Counted from the first letter of the stretch, positions 1 to 10,053 are shown. The stretch: 64,000 bases of DNA from Thalassotalea atypica (GCF_030295975.1 NZ_AP027364.1:1736001-1800000); one strand, 5' to 3'. Numbers and translations: made by a program. Notes: a model not told the origin generated them from the sequence alone.

Positions 1-1031
1 CTACTGCGTTTGAGTCGGTTAATGGAAAAGCGTTAATTGGGCAAACATACGGGGGAGTACATTATAGCTATTTTTCCGTAGATGAAGATCGTTTAGCTAT
101 CGATGGCATTGAAAACTCATATTTAAATGATGGAGACGGCCTTGGTTTAGAGTTGGGCTATCGATTGTCTGAATTTAACGAGTTAAGAATACAGTATACA
201 GATATGTCGATAGACGCAGGGAACAGTAACTTTGGCGACAAAGATGGCTCTCTTTTTGGAATTGATGTTTTACACTTTTTACAACATCAAAATTTATATG
301 TTCTAGGTGGATTTAAAGAAATCGATTTAGATGAAGAAGAGTTAACGATGAATATTGGTGCGGGTTTCCGCCATCATTTCAATGAGAGGTTTGCAGCCTA
401 CGTTGAAGCTAAAGGGCATTATCAATTTGATGAAGGTGAGAGAGACTTTAGTGCATCGTTAGGCTTGATTTACTATTTTGGTACCAACAGTGCTAAGCCT
501 GTTGCTAAAAGTGCGCCAGCAAAAGTTACGCCGGTTAAGCAGGAAGTGTCTCCAGTGGTTAAGGATTCTGATGGCGACGGTGTTATAGATAGTGAAGATC
601 AATGCGCTCAAACACCGATGTCAGATAAGGTTGATGAAAACGGTTGTACGATGTTTACCGAAGAAACTTCAACCATGGAATTAAAGATTAATTTTGATAA
701 CAACAAAACTGAAATCAAAACTGATTATCTTTCAGAGGTTGAACGTGCTGTAAACTTCCTTGAGACATATAAGCATGTAAACCTTACTATTGAAGGACAT
801 ACTTCTGCTCAAGGTAATGCGAAGTACAATAAAGAACTGTCAATGAAGCGAGCAACGGCTGTGGTAGATATGCTTGTAAATCAATATGGTATTAACGCAT
901 CAAGACTGACGGCTGTAGGCTATGGTGAAGAGCAGTTATTAAACCTTGAAAATAACGCTCAAGCCCATGCTGATAACAGAAGAATTAAAGCGAAAGTCTC
1001 TGTGGTGAATAAGGTTGCAGTGAAAAAATAG
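1..1031 (+). CDS. OmpA-family outer-membrane protein, cut by left window edge
   Basis: The frame is open to the first base, so the N-terminus lies outside the window. The first ~150 visible residues alternate polar and aromatic residues like a beta-barrel. A Lys/Ala/Pro-rich linker follows, then one acidic thrombospondin-type-3 repeat (DSDGDGVIDSEDQC), then a C-terminal OmpA-like peptidoglycan-binding domain with the NFDNNKTEIK start, the IEGHTSAQG motif and NRRIKAKV end. The inferred role is anchoring the outer membrane to peptidoglycan. A TTG at 153 could be taken as a start but falls inside the barrel sequence. A hairpin terminator follows directly. The family call is firm; the exact role of the barrel is not known. 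Confidence 0.85.
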   Translation, partial: TAFESVNGKALIGQTYGGVHYSYFSVDEDRLAIDGIENSYLNDGDGLGLELGYRLSEFNELRIQYTDMSIDAGNSNFGDKDGSLFGIDVLHFLQHQNLYVLGGFKEIDLDEEELTMNIGAGFRHHFNERFAAYVEAKGHYQFDEGERDFSASLGLIYYFGTNSAKPVAKSAPAKVTPVKQEVSPVVKDSDGDGVIDSEDQCAQTPMSDKVDENGCTMFTEETSTMELKINFDNNKTEIKTDYLSEVERAVNFLETYKHVNLTIEGHTSAQGNAKYNKELSMKRATAVVDMLVNQYGINASRLTAVGYGEEQLLNLENNAQAHADNRRIKAKVSVVNKVAVKK

Positions 1032-1050
1032 CCCTCCTTATGTTCTAATT

Positions 1051-1080
1051 AAAAAAGCTGACTTCAAGTCGGCTTTTTTA
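1051..1080. terminator. Bidirectional hairpin terminator between the OmpA-like gene and norM
   Basis: A stem AGCTGACTT/AAGTCGGCT (one G-T wobble) at 1056-1074 is flanked by an A-run on the left and a T-run on the right. It can end transcription from both convergent genes. Confidence 0.8.
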
Positions 1081-1110
1081 ATTAATTATTCAATATCATT
1101 TGATATGACT

Positions 1111-2478
1111 TTAGTTAGCAGCCTGCAAGTCAAATCTACGTTGAACGATTTTTAAACGCCATGCTAGAAATACTGCTGCAGTAGACAAGCCAGAGATAAA
1201 TCCGATCCAAAAACCCGAAGCGCCAATTGGCTCAATTACCCAGTCAGTTATCCCTAAGACTAAGCCAATGGATAGTCCAACACCCCAATATGATACAAAA
1301 GTGATAATAAGAATCGATGTGGTGTCTTTGTAACCTCGCAAAGCTCCCGCAGATATCACTTGAATGGCATCGGAGAACTGAAATAGAGCGGCTAAAAACA
1401 TTAAGCTAGCTGCCAATTCAACAACAACAGAATCAGTGGTGTAAATGCTGGCAATCTGTGCTTTAAACGTTAAGGTTAAAGCTGCGGTAATCACGGCAAT
1501 GAGTAGCCCTAATGTAACCGAGTGCTTACATATCGCTTTGGCTTCATCGTGGTTATTTTTACCGACAGCAAAGCCGACTTTGATTGTCACTGCCATCGCT
1601 AAACTTAATGGCACCATAAACACTAAGCCTGAAAAGTTGATCGCAATTTGATGACTCGCGACAATTTCAGCTCCTAGTGGTGCTAAAATAATGGCTACGG
1701 CTGCAAATAGACTCACTTCAAATAATAAAGAAAATGCAATAGGTAGTCCCACCGTTAATATGCCCTTTATGTCTTGCCAATGCGGCCAATATATTTTTTC
1801 AAATAAGGTTGCATGTTTTAGGTGCTTTGAAAAGTAAACATAAACCAGCATGCCAATGAACATTACCCAATAAACAAGTGCGGTAGCCACCCCACAACCT
1901 GCACCGCCTAAAGCCGGCATGCCAAACTTACCGTAAATAAAAATGTAGTTTGCAGGGATATTGATCAATAGCCCAAGAATACTGATGATCATGGTAGGGC
2001 GGGTGTGAGATAGTCCTTCAGAGTAATTTCGCAATACTAAATATAAACAAAAGGCTGGGCCGCCCCATACAATATAGTCGAGATAATCAAACATCAGTGA
2101 TTTTAACTCGGACTCCATCGGTACCTTGTCATATATTTGCCCTGAAACCATAGAATTTAAAGCAATGACCATTAGTGCCAGAATCAACCCTATCCAAGCG
2201 GTTTGAAAAGTCGCATTGGCAACTTTGTTAAAAGCCTTAGCGCCTGAGTATTGAGATACTATGGCGGCGAGTGCCATCATGATACCGGAAATTGTCAGAA
2301 TGATAGGTAGCCAAACACTACTGGCTACAGCAACAGCGGCCATATCTGTTGCGCTCACCCGTCCGGCCATCACTGTATCAGCGAAGCCCATTAAATTTTG
2401 AATCAACTGTGCGATCAAAATAGGATAGGCAAGCTTCATTAAGCTTTTAGTCTGTGTGATGAAATTGTACTGCTGCAT
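1111..2478 (-). CDS. norM: MATE-family multidrug efflux protein (NorM/MdtK type)
   Basis: A 455-residue inner-membrane protein with about twelve hydrophobic segments. The MATE N-terminal signature (LAYPILIAQLIQNLMGFADT) sits at residues ~17-36 and the second MATE repeat begins near residue 240. MATE proteins of this kind export cationic drugs and dyes in exchange for Na+ or H+. The length is normal for NorM. It is divergent from ribE with only ~70 bp between starts, the same pairing as mdtK and ribC in E. coli, which supports the subfamily. Substrate specificity cannot be read from sequence. Confidence 0.9.
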   Translation of the reverse strand: MQQYNFITQTKSLMKLAYPILIAQLIQNLMGFADTVMAGRVSATDMAAVAVASSVWLPIILTISGIMMALAAIVSQYSGAKAFNKVANATFQTAWIGLILALMVIALNSMVSGQIYDKVPMESELKSLMFDYLDYIVWGGPAFCLYLVLRNYSEGLSHTRPTMIISILGLLINIPANYIFIYGKFGMPALGGAGCGVATALVYWVMFIGMLVYVYFSKHLKHATLFEKIYWPHWQDIKGILTVGLPIAFSLLFEVSLFAAVAIILAPLGAEIVASHQIAINFSGLVFMVPLSLAMAVTIKVGFAVGKNNHDEAKAICKHSVTLGLLIAVITAALTLTFKAQIASIYTTDSVVVELAASLMFLAALFQFSDAIQVISAGALRGYKDTTSILIITFVSYWGVGLSIGLVLGITDWVIEPIGASGFWIGFISGLSTAAVFLAWRLKIVQRRFDLQAAN

Positions 2479-2547
2479 GAGATTGGCGTGGCCTAATATT
2501 TTAACTGTGTTTACAATACGATAATTGAATTGAAACGTGGATATTAT

Positions 2548-3195
2548 ATGTTTACGGGTATTGTACAGTCAGTTGCAACAGTTTTCTCTGTTAATACAAA
2601 AAATAACTTAGCTAAATTTGTAATTGAAGTTGAAAAGCAACAGGCTCAAGCACTTGAGTTGGGAGCAAGTATCGCTATCAACGGGGTTTGTTTAACTGTC
2701 GTACAAAGCGACCAAATTGATGATGATAGATATCACCTACAATTTGATGTTATCGATGAAACTTTAAGGGTGACAAATTTAGCCGAGATAAAAGCGCGTG
2801 ATGCAGTTAACTTTGAACGCTCTTTAAAAGTGGGGGACGAAGTAGGAGGGCATTACCTTTCTGGCCATATCCATGTTCAAGCCGCACTTACTTCTATCGT
2901 TCAAACACCTGAAAATACCTGCCTTGAATTTCAACTAGACAATGAAAAAAACGGTGACTTTAGTCAGTATTTATTTGATAAGGGGTTTATTGCCATTAAT
3001 GGCACGAGCTTGACGCTAGGAATAGTTGAAGAAAACAAGTTTAAAGTGCATTTAATTCCTGAAACGTTATCACGTACTAATTTAGGCGACCTTCAGCTAA
3101 CCGATAATGTTAATATCGAGTTTGATCAACAAACCATGACCATTGTTAAAACGATTGAACGAATGAACTTACAAAATCGAATGTCTGTATCTTAG
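2548..3195 (+). CDS. ribE: Riboflavin synthase, alpha subunit
   Basis: A 215-residue cytoplasmic enzyme that dismutates two molecules of 6,7-dimethyl-8-ribityllumazine to riboflavin. Two tandem lumazine-binding repeats are visible, residues 1-~96 and ~97-190, with the typical MFTGIVQ start and INGVCLTV / INGTSLTL motifs. I take ATG 2548 as the start because it gives MFTGIV; an upstream TTG at 2530 would add six unconserved residues. The gap to norM is too short for an FMN riboswitch. Its stop overlaps the stop of the convergent CPXCG gene by 4 bp. Confidence 0.95.
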   Translation: MFTGIVQSVATVFSVNTKNNLAKFVIEVEKQQAQALELGASIAINGVCLTVVQSDQIDDDRYHLQFDVIDETLRVTNLAEIKARDAVNFERSLKVGDEVGGHYLSGHIHVQAALTSIVQTPENTCLEFQLDNEKNGDFSQYLFDKGFIAINGTSLTLGIVEENKFKVHLIPETLSRTNLGDLQLTDNVNIEFDQQTMTIVKTIERMNLQNRMSVS

Positions 3196-3398
3196 AAAAC
3201 CTGTTCGTCATCCGCATCAACAGCTAATTTAATTTTTTGCTGGTACTCGTCTATGTGCATGTTTAAATGGATATCGCAGCAACAAGCAGGGCACTCTTCA
3301 TAATAATCTTGATCGCCGCTAGTGGTGTCTAAAGTAATATGAATATGGTGCCCGCAATGAGGACATTCTATGCGTTCTTGCTTTATATCTTGGAGCAT
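3192..3398 (-). CDS. CPXCG-motif cysteine-rich small protein
   Basis: A 68-residue protein with two zinc-ribbon-like knuckles, CPHCG (residues 13-17) and CPACC (residues 37-41), matching the small Cys_rich_CPXCG family. The second knuckle has an extra cysteine (CPACCC). Function is unknown in the family; zinc binding is likely. It is convergent with ribE, sharing 4 bp. The upstream sequence has a GGAGGC-like ribosome site (minus strand, just before 3398), which supports the start. Confidence 0.85.
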   Translation of the reverse strand: MLQDIKQERIECPHCGHHIHITLDTTSGDQDYYEECPACCCDIHLNMHIDEYQQKIKLAVDADDEQVF

Positions 3399-3524
3399 TT
3401 TGCCTCCTAGATTGAGTGCGCTTACGATTAAGTATGGCGTTTTTTTTTCAAATTTCGAGTAGTAAAAAGGTATTGTTTGATATCGATTAATTTTTACTTA
3501 GTTATTAACGTTTTATATTAATCG

Positions 3525-4397
3525 TTAATGAAAACTCATCGACAATATGCGCTGCATAATCGCTTTAGCTTGTTCGATATAAACGCCGCCAAACAAATTC
3601 GCATGATTTAACACATGATAAAAATTATAGATTTGTTTACGTTGTTCATAATGTTTTGGCAACGGATATTGCTCTTCGTATCCTTGATAAAAAGCTGCCG
3701 GGAATTGCCCAAATAGCTCTGTCATCGCAATGTCAGCCTCTCTATCGCCGTAGTAACTAGCGGGATCAAAGATTGTCGGGCCGCTGTTAGTAAATCCAAC
3801 ATTTCCTTGCCACAGATCACCGTGAATTAAGCAAGGCGATACGCGGTGATGTTGAAGTCCATCGTGACACATTTGACTGATATGCTCTATATCGCCAAGC
3901 CGAATCGATTTCTCACTCAACAGCTGCAGTTGCCAAGCGATACGTTGTTCTGCGAAAAAAACGCTCCAGTTACTAGACCATGCATTGGGTTGCAAGTTTG
4001 AGCCAATATAATTGTCTTCATCCCAGCCAAATTGACCGTGCTGTGATTGTTTGTGCATTATTGCGAGTTGTTGGCCCAACTCAAACCATTGCTCATTATT
4101 AGCTGAGATGAGATCGAGCATTTCTAATACCAAAAAACTTTTATCTAATGTTTCACCATAACAAATTGGCATAGGGCTATGAAATGGACTCTGTGCATTA
4201 ATTTGTTGTAGTGCAAACGCTTCAGCTTCAAACAAGGAAAGGTTTTGTTTGTCATTTATTTTGACGAAAAACTGCTGGGTAGAATTTGTCAGACTATAGC
4301 TTAGGTTAATGTCTCCACCTGTGATTACGGCCTTGTCATTAATATGAAAGTCCGTGTTTGTTGCTTGAGATATTGCCTGTTCAATATGATTCCACAT
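3525..4397 (-). CDS. Fructosamine kinase family protein
   Basis: A 290-residue protein with an aminoglycoside-phosphotransferase-like fold. The catalytic-loop motif LIHGDLWQGN lies at ~190-200 and the metal-binding FDPASYYGDREAD at ~212-224, both typical of the FN3K/YniA family. Family members phosphorylate sugar adducts on protein amino groups (ribulosamines, fructosamines) so that they detach, a protein-repair role in the cytoplasm. Length is normal for the bacterial family. It is followed on the same strand by nothing closer than the CPXCG gene. The substrate is inferred from the family only. Confidence 0.88.
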   Translation of the reverse strand: MWNHIEQAISQATNTDFHINDKAVITGGDINLSYSLTNSTQQFFVKINDKQNLSLFEAEAFALQQINAQSPFHSPMPICYGETLDKSFLVLEMLDLISANNEQWFELGQQLAIMHKQSQHGQFGWDEDNYIGSNLQPNAWSSNWSVFFAEQRIAWQLQLLSEKSIRLGDIEHISQMCHDGLQHHRVSPCLIHGDLWQGNVGFTNSGPTIFDPASYYGDREADIAMTELFGQFPAAFYQGYEEQYPLPKHYEQRKQIYNFYHVLNHANLFGGVYIEQAKAIMQRILSMSFH

Positions 4398-4460
4398 AGC
4401 ATAGCCTTTTGTGCACCAAACATGTTTTATGCGCTATCCATATTATAGTCTATAAGAGAA

Positions 4461-5189
4461 TTAAGGTTGCCTTGGCAACTCTTTTATATGTTGAAGGTCA
4501 AATGCTTGCCAACGTGATTTGGGTAATTGTGATTTGATGTTCATGATCGTGCTAAGCATCGAGTCTAATGCGAGTTGGTTTAAGACAGAAAGGGGAATAT
4601 CTCCCTTTGGATTAACACGTAACGTGTAGTCGATACGTTGTAGTCCGTTTTCAGCAAGTGGCGTAATAAGCCAGCGGGCTTCTTCTACTTTCATTTGAAT
4701 TGAACCATGTTTCTCAGTCGCATGTGTACCTGCATCTTTAGAAATAATCTCAATACTAAAATCATCATGTTGAACTATTTTCGATTGCAAAACCATATGC
4801 CTAGGCTGTGATGGCCAAATGCTCGAAAAATAGGTCACAAAAACATTCTCGTGTTGGTTAACTTGCCTAATGATTTTACTTTCATAAGCATTCTCCAGCC
4901 AAGAAGGGATGTTTTCTGTGTCTTGAATAAATAATAAAAAACCAGACAGCGAAGATTTGACGGTAAATTGCGCTTTTATGTTGATATTTTCATCATTCGT
5001 TGAATCGTTGGCTTTGCTATTATAGATATAATAAAAAAGATGAATATCATCTTGTTTTTTCCATAATTCCCAAGGAGTAATTGTTGATGAGCTGTCAGAA
5101 GCATTTATAAAAAAAGAGCTGAAAATGATGAAAAAAAGAAAGATTGGTTGAAATATAGTGTTTTTCTTCAAAATAAACTTCTCTGGCAT
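4461..5189 (-). CDS. START-domain protein with N-terminal signal/membrane segment
   Basis: A 242-residue protein with a hydrophobic stretch at residues ~11-30 (IFQPIFLFFIIFSSFF), probably an uncleaved anchor or signal peptide. A START/Bet v1-like lipid-binding domain covers ~45-225, recognised from WELWKKQDDIHLFYY near its start, PSWLENAYE, and the ITPLAENGLQRIDYTL strand. The inferred role is binding a lipid or other hydrophobic ligand at the periplasmic side of the membrane. It is divergent from thrS; the thrS promoter begins over its start codon. The ligand is unknown. Confidence 0.75.
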   Translation of the reverse strand: MPEKFILKKNTIFQPIFLFFIIFSSFFINASDSSSTITPWELWKKQDDIHLFYYIYNSKANDSTNDENINIKAQFTVKSSLSGFLLFIQDTENIPSWLENAYESKIIRQVNQHENVFVTYFSSIWPSQPRHMVLQSKIVQHDDFSIEIISKDAGTHATEKHGSIQMKVEEARWLITPLAENGLQRIDYTLRVNPKGDIPLSVLNQLALDSMLSTIMNIKSQLPKSRWQAFDLQHIKELPRQP

Positions 5190-5217
5190 TGCATTGTCAT
5201 TAGATATTTCCTATATT
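5189..5217 (+). promoter_or_regulatory. Candidate sigma-70 promoter for thrS operon
   Basis: TTGCAT at 5189-5194 and TATATT at 5212-5217 are separated by exactly 17 bases and lie ~100 bp before the thrS start. That leaves a leader long enough for the translational operator known in E. coli thrS. It is a pattern match only. Confidence 0.5.
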
Positions 5218-5315
5218 TCCGAGCTTATTACTATTACACCACAATCTACTGTTAAAGTAGATACTATTAAACAAGCGGCATCTTGTATGTGTCGCCACTG
5301 TATAAAGGAAAATTC

Positions 5316-7226
5316 ATGCCCGTAATTTCTCTCCCTGACGGAAGTCAACGCTCTTTTGAACAAGCAATATCTGTAATGGATGTTGCAGCCGATATCGGAC
5401 CAGGACTAGCTAAAGCGACCATTGCTGGTCGAATCAATGGTACCTTAGTTGATGCGTGTGAACTAATCACCGAAGACGCTGACCTTCAGTTAATTACCAG
5501 CAAAGACGAAGAAGGGCTTGAGATCATTCGCCATTCTTGTGCACATTTATTGGGCCACGCGATTAAGCAATTATGGCCAGATACAAAAATGGCGATAGGT
5601 CCTACGATTGACAATGGTTTTTATTATGACGTTGACTTAGAACACAACATTTCGGAAGACGATTTAGCTAAGCTTGAAAAGCAAATGACGACATTGGCGC
5701 GCACGGGCTATCAAGTGATAAAGAAAACCGGCACATGGCAAGATGCTTACGACGCATTTACTGAACGCGGTGAAACATACAAATTAGAAATTTTAGACGA
5801 AAATATTGCTAAAACAGATACCCCAGCGTTGTATCACCATCAAGAATATATCGACATGTGTCGTGGTCCTCACGTGCCAAGCATGCGTCATTGTCATCAT
5901 TTTAAATTGATGAAGGTTGCAGGCGCTTATTGGCGTGGTAACTCGGACAACAAAATGTTGCAACGTATATATGGCACAGCATGGGCTGATAAAAAACAGC
6001 TTAAAGCATACATTCAACGTTTAGCGGAAGCTGAAAAACGTGATCACCGAAAAATTGGTAAAACGTTAGATTTATTCCACTGGCAAGAAGAAGCGCCAGG
6101 CATGGTATTTTGGCATAACGACGGTTGGACTATTTACACTGAATTAGAAAAATTTGTTCGTGAAAAACTTCATGAATATGATTATGACGAAGTAAAAGGT
6201 CCATTGATGATGGACAGAGTACTTTGGGAAAAATCAGGTCATTGGGAAAAATATGGTGATGCCATGTTTACAACTGAGTCTGAAAAGCGTGAATACGCTA
6301 TTAAACCTATGAACTGCCCTGGTCACGTTCAAATTTTTAACCAAGGCTTAAAATCATACAGGGATTTACCGTTACGTATGGGAGAGTTTGGGTGTTGTCA
6401 TCGTAATGAGCCTTCAGGCTCGCTACATGGCTTAATGCGTGTTCGTGGCTTTACTCAAGATGATGCACATATTTTCTGTACAGAAGAGCAAGTGCAAGAC
6501 GAAGTGAGCGAATGCATTAAGATGGTTTACGATGTATACAAAACATTTGGTTTTGAAGACATTATTGTTAAATTGTCGACACGTCCTGAAAAACGTATTG
6601 GCTCAGATGAAATCTGGGACAAAGCCGAGCAAGGGCTTGCAAATGCGCTTGATAACATGGGCATCCAGTTTGACTATTTACCAGGTGAAGGTGCTTTCTA
6701 CGGGCCGAAAATTGAATTCACTCTACAAGACTGTTTAGGTCGTAATTGGCAGTGCGGTACGGTACAATTAGACTTCGCTCTTCCTGGCCGTTTAGATGCG
6801 TCATACATTGGTGAAGATGGTGAAAAACATGTTCCAGTGATGATCCATCGCGCGATTTTAGGATCTCTTGAACGTTTTATTGGTATTTTAATCGAGGAAT
6901 ATACGGGTAAATTCCCAACTTGGTTATCGCCAATTCAAGCAACTGTGATGAATATTACCGACAAACAGGGTGAATATTGTGAAAAAGTTGTTAAAAAACT
7001 AAAAGAAAATGGATTTAGAGCAAAAGTAGACTTGAGAAATGAGAAGATAGGCTTTAAAATCCGCGAGCATACATTAAAGCGTGTTCCATACTTGTTAGTC
7101 GTAGGCGACAAAGAAATGGAAAGCGGCGAAATTGCTATTCGCACACGCAGTGGTGAAGATTTAGGTAAAATGTCTGTGGACGACTTCGTAGCTAAGCTAT
7201 CTGAAGAAGTCAACTCACGGGTATAA
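5316..7226 (+). CDS. thrS: Threonyl-tRNA synthetase
   Basis: A 636-residue class II aminoacyl-tRNA synthetase that charges tRNA-Thr. An N-terminal TGS domain (1-~60) is followed by the editing domain with [10 protein letters not shown] (HxxxH) and CRGPH. The catalytic core carries MNCPGH and [11 protein letters not shown], and the anticodon-binding domain starts near residue 535. I place the start at ATG 5316 behind an AAAGGAAA ribosome site; an in-frame earlier codon at 5283 adds residues not found in the family. It is the first gene of thrS-infC-rpmI-rplT. Confidence 0.97.
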   Translation: MPVISLPDGSQRSFEQAISVMDVAADIGPGLAKATIAGRINGTLVDACELITEDADLQLITSKDEEGLEIIRHSCAHLLGHAIKQLWPDTKMAIGPTIDNGFYYDVDLEHNISEDDLAKLEKQMTTLARTGYQVIKKTGTWQDAYDAFTERGETYKLEILDENIAKTDTPALYHHQEYIDMCRGPHVPSMRHCHHFKLMKVAGAYWRGNSDNKMLQRIYGTAWADKKQLKAYIQRLAEAEKRDHRKIGKTLDLFHWQEEAPGMVFWHNDGWTIYTELEKFVREKLHEYDYDEVKGPLMMDRVLWEKSGHWEKYGDAMFTTESEKREYAIKPMNCPGHVQIFNQGLKSYRDLPLRMGEFGCCHRNEPSGSLHGLMRVRGFTQDDAHIFCTEEQVQDEVSECIKMVYDVYKTFGFEDIIVKLSTRPEKRIGSDEIWDKAEQGLANALDNMGIQFDYLPGEGAFYGPKIEFTLQDCLGRNWQCGTVQLDFALPGRLDASYIGEDGEKHVPVMIHRAILGSLERFIGILIEEYTGKFPTWLSPIQATVMNITDKQGEYCEKVVKKLKENGFRAKVDLRNEKIGFKIREHTLKRVPYLLVVGDKEMESGEIAIRTRSGEDLGKMSVDDFVAKLSEEVNSRV

Positions 7227-7295
7227 CGCATTACAGCTCAGGCACAACAATAAGGTTTGTGTCTGGTTTTATTAAGTTCTTTGGAGGAACAGACT

Positions 7296-7838
7296 ATTAA
7301 AGGTGGTCAAAGAGGCGGTCAAAAAGAGCCGGCACATCGTTTAAACGAGTTAATTACGGGTACGGAAGTACGTTTAGTTGGTTTAGAAGGTGAGCCTATT
7401 GGGATTGTTTCGTTAAACGAAGCAATGGATCAAGCTGATAAGGCAGGTGTTGATCTCGTAGAGCTCAGTCCAACTGCTAAACCTCCAGTTTGTCGAATCA
7501 TGGATTACGGCAAGTTCCTTTATGAGAAATCTAAGGAACAGAAAGAACAGCGTAAAAAGCAGAAACAAATACAGGTTAAGGAAATTAAATTCCGTCCTGG
7601 TACAGATGAAGGCGATTATCAAGTTAAATTACGTAACTTGAGACGCTTTTTAGAAGGTGGTGACAAGGCTAAGGTAACATTACGTTTCCGCGGTCGTGAA
7701 ATGGCCCACCAAGAGTTGGGTCTAGACCTACTAAATCGTGTTAAAAAGGATTTAGAAGATTTGGCGACATGTGAATCCTTCCCTAGAAGGGTTGAAGGTC
7801 GTCAAATGATTATGGTTCTAGCACCAATTAAGCGATAA
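7296..7838 (+). CDS. infC: Translation initiation factor IF-3, with ATT start codon
   Basis: A 180-residue factor that binds the 30S subunit, blocks premature 50S joining and checks start-codon fidelity. The N-domain includes [16 protein letters not shown] and [13 protein letters not shown]; the C-domain includes [17 protein letters not shown] and [12 protein letters not shown]. The start is ATT at 7296, 8-10 bases after a strong GGAGGA site (7283-7288); the first codons then give (M)[13 protein letters not shown], aligning with E. coli IF-3. No ATG fits the family N-terminus. The rare AUU start is the basis of IF-3 autoregulation in enteric bacteria. Confidence 0.95.
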   Translation: MKGGQRGGQKEPAHRLNELITGTEVRLVGLEGEPIGIVSLNEAMDQADKAGVDLVELSPTAKPPVCRIMDYGKFLYEKSKEQKEQRKKQKQIQVKEIKFRPGTDEGDYQVKLRNLRRFLEGGDKAKVTLRFRGREMAHQELGLDLLNRVKKDLEDLATCESFPRRVEGRQMIMVLAPIKR

Positions 7839-7887
7839 TATTTGGGTAAAATGAAAGTAGTCAGTTGAATTTATTCACATTGGCTCA

Positions 7888-7909
7888 CCTGTATTATCGA
7901 ATACACGGG
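7888..7909 (+). promoter_or_regulatory. Candidate leader hairpin upstream of rpmI (possible L20 autoregulation region)
   Basis: In the 205-bp gap between infC and rpmI a stem CCTGTATT/AATACACGG with loop atcg can form. In E. coli this intergenic leader folds into the operator through which L20 represses rpmI-rplT translation. The position matches, but I cannot show the pseudoknot here. Confidence 0.35.
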
Positions 7910-8043
7910 TAATTGAGGCCTGCAAGTAAAGTCCGTTATGTTTTATTAAGTTAATTCATAAATGAGAATTTCGCCCTAATTGCTAAATATTAATGGCAAT
8001 TACTTACTCATTTGAGTGATGTAATGAATGTGGAGTTATATTC

Positions 8044-8238
8044 ATGCCTAAAATGAAAACAAACAAAGGTGCTGCAAAGCGCTTTAAGCCAACAGCTAAC
8101 GGCTACAAGTTCAAACAAGCTGGTCTTCGTCATATCTTGACTAAGCGCCGTACTAAAGTTAAGCGTCACTTACGTGCTAAGTGTCAAATCGCTGCTTCTG
8201 ACATTAAGTCAGTTAAAAAACTTTTACGTCACGCATAG
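8044..8238 (+). CDS. rpmI: 50S ribosomal protein L35
   Basis: A 64-residue very basic protein with the L35 signature [15 protein letters not shown] at the N-terminus and the GLRHILTKR motif. It is a structural protein of the large subunit. The stop is 12 bp before rplT, so the two are co-transcribed and probably translationally coupled. Confidence 0.97.
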   Translation: MPKMKTNKGAAKRFKPTANGYKFKQAGLRHILTKRRTKVKRHLRAKCQIAASDIKSVKKLLRHA

Positions 8239-8250
8239 GAGATATCGAAA

Positions 8251-8607
8251 ATGGCAAGAGTAAAACGCGGTGTTGTAGCACGCGCACGTCATAAAAAAGT
8301 TCTAAAGCAAGCTAAAGGTTACTACGGTGCTCGTAGTCGCGTTTATCGCGTTGCTTTCCAAGCTGTTACTAAAGCTGGCCAATACGCTTACCGTGACCGT
8401 CGTCAACGTAAACGTCAATTCCGTCAACTTTGGATTGCTCGTATCAACGCAGCATCTCGTCAAAATGGTTTATCTTACAGTCGTTTCATCAACGGTCTTA
8501 AGAAAGCATCTATCGAGATTGATCGTAAGATCTTAGCTGATATCGCTGTATACGATAAAGCAGCTTTCTCTGTATTAGTTGAAAAAGCAAACGCTGCTTT
8601 AGCATAA
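8251..8607 (+). CDS. rplT: 50S ribosomal protein L20
   Basis: A 118-residue basic protein, full length, with the typical [15 protein letters not shown] start and the [15 protein letters not shown] helix that binds 23S rRNA. In enteric bacteria L20 also represses its own operon. It is the last gene of the operon and is followed by a strong hairpin terminator. Confidence 0.97.
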   Translation: MARVKRGVVARARHKKVLKQAKGYYGARSRVYRVAFQAVTKAGQYAYRDRRQRKRQFRQLWIARINAASRQNGLSYSRFINGLKKASIEIDRKILADIAVYDKAAFSVLVEKANAALA

Positions 8608-8628
8608 TACAGACTGAAAACTTTGGAT

Positions 8629-8656
8629 AAGGACGCATTAGCGTCCTTTTCTTTTT
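8629..8656 (+). terminator. Terminator of the thrS-infC-rpmI-rplT operon
   Basis: A perfect stem AAGGACGC/GCGTCCTT with a four-base loop at 8629-8648 is followed by a T-rich run. Confidence 0.88.
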
Positions 8657-8792
8657 CTGAAAATATTCTTTTGCGTTATTGCATTTTTATGTGACGTCAA
8701 AAGTGCTCATTTATACCTATAAATTCCGCGCTTTTTTCTTACTTAAAAATACACTAACATCAAAATAATTATTCTCGGAGTTTTCATTAAAT

Positions 8793-8835
8793 GTAGCGAA
8801 TGATATTTACTTATTGATTAGATCTTATTCGCTAC
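8793..8835. repeat. 8-bp inverted repeat upstream of purC
   Basis: GTAGCGAA (8793-8800) and TTCGCTAC (8828-8835) are perfect inverted arms with a 27-bp spacer, 34 bp before purC. It does not resemble the PurR box. It could be a regulator site or an mRNA leader stem. Confidence 0.4.
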
Positions 8836-8868
8836 CATTAATGTTTTATTATTTGAAGGCCTAAAAAG

Positions 8869-9972
8869 ATGAGTCTTGCTGATCAAGTTTTAGCGGTTAA
8901 TAACGATTTACCGATACGTACTGACAAACCTGTCCATAGCGGAAAAGTTCGCTCCGTTTATTGGTTAACTAACAGTGACAGTAAACGACTCATTAAAGAA
9001 AAAGGCTATGATGTCCCCAGTGATACACCTCTGGCAATTATGGTCATTAGTGATCGAATTTCAGCGTTTGATTGTATTTGGCAAGGCGAGGGTGGAATGC
9101 GCGGTGTGCCGGGTAAAGGTGCAGCACTAAACGCCATTTCTAATTACTGGTTCAGTTTGTTTAAAGCCCAGGGTTTGGCCGATTCTCATATCCTTGATAT
9201 TCCGCACCCTTTTATTTGGATTGTACAAAAAGCCAAACCAGTGATGATTGAGGCAATATGCCGTCAGTATATTACTGGTTCAATGTGGCGAGCGTATACC
9301 AAAGGCGAACGAAACTTTTGTGGCATTGAGTTACCCGAAGGCTTGGAAAAAGACAGTAAATTACCAGAATTACTTCAAACGCCTTCAACTAAAGGGATTT
9401 TAACCGGTATCCCAGGTGTTCCTGCTGTTGATGACGTTAATATTACGCGTCAGAATATTGAAGATAATTATGAGGCTTTTAACTTTAAGTCTAAAGATGA
9501 CATTGCTTTGTATGAAAAATTGCTGAAAGAAGGCTTTGACGTTATCTCAGGCGCTTTAGAAAAAATAGGACAAATCTTTATCGATACCAAGTTTGAATTT
9601 GGCTATGTTAAAGACACTAACGGGCAAGACAAATTAATTTATATGGATGAAGTAGGTACACCTGATTCTTCGCGTATTTGGGATGGAGAAGAATATCGCA
9701 AAGGTCACGTTGTTGAAAACTCGAAAGAAGGCTTCCGTCAGTTATTGCTTAAGCACTTCCCGGATCCAGATATCTTATTAAACAAGGATCGAATGGATGA
9801 ACGAACTGCACTAGCTCGTGATAATGAGTTACCGGCAGACGTATTGATGCAAGTATCTAAAACTTATACAGATATTGCGGAGAAAATTACCGGTGAAAAA
9901 ATCACTTTAAGCGATAACCCGAAAGCAGAAATTATCGATATTTTAAAAGTACAATATCAATTGATTGATTAA
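8869..9972 (+). CDS. purC: SAICAR synthetase (phosphoribosylaminoimidazole-succinocarboxamide synthase)
   Basis: A 367-residue enzyme that joins aspartate to CAIR in de novo purine synthesis, using ATP. Visible family motifs are [11 protein letters not shown] near the N-terminus, [12 protein letters not shown] at ~62-73, [13 protein letters not shown] and the catalytic region [15 protein letters not shown]. It is longer than the ~237-residue E. coli enzyme and belongs to the long form common in Shewanella and Colwellia relatives. It is a single-gene unit between two terminators, placed between the rplT and pheS loci. Confidence 0.95.
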   Translation: MSLADQVLAVNNDLPIRTDKPVHSGKVRSVYWLTNSDSKRLIKEKGYDVPSDTPLAIMVISDRISAFDCIWQGEGGMRGVPGKGAALNAISNYWFSLFKAQGLADSHILDIPHPFIWIVQKAKPVMIEAICRQYITGSMWRAYTKGERNFCGIELPEGLEKDSKLPELLQTPSTKGILTGIPGVPAVDDVNITRQNIEDNYEAFNFKSKDDIALYEKLLKEGFDVISGALEKIGQIFIDTKFEFGYVKDTNGQDKLIYMDEVGTPDSSRIWDGEEYRKGHVVENSKEGFRQLLLKHFPDPDILLNKDRMDERTALARDNELPADVLMQVSKTYTDIAEKITGEKITLSDNPKAEIIDILKVQYQLID

Positions 9973-10000
9973 CTACTAGTTATATCTGTTGCAATAAAAA

Positions 10001-10028
10001 GCCCAATGATGATTCATTGGGCTTTTTA
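10001..10028. terminator. Bidirectional terminator after purC
   Basis: A perfect stem GCCCAATGA/TCATTGGGC with loop tgat (10001-10022) has an A-run before and a T-run after, serving purC and the convergent GNAT gene. Confidence 0.88.
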
Positions 10029-10053
10029 TTTCTGGGCTATTATCAAATAATGA

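Noticed and set aside
2479-2547. FMN riboswitch before ribE
   Set aside because: Only ~70 bp separate norM and ribE and no conserved riboswitch elements are visible.
5220-5315. T-box leader before thrS
   Set aside because: The leader is short and lacks the T-box sequence and terminator; such control belongs mainly to Firmicutes.
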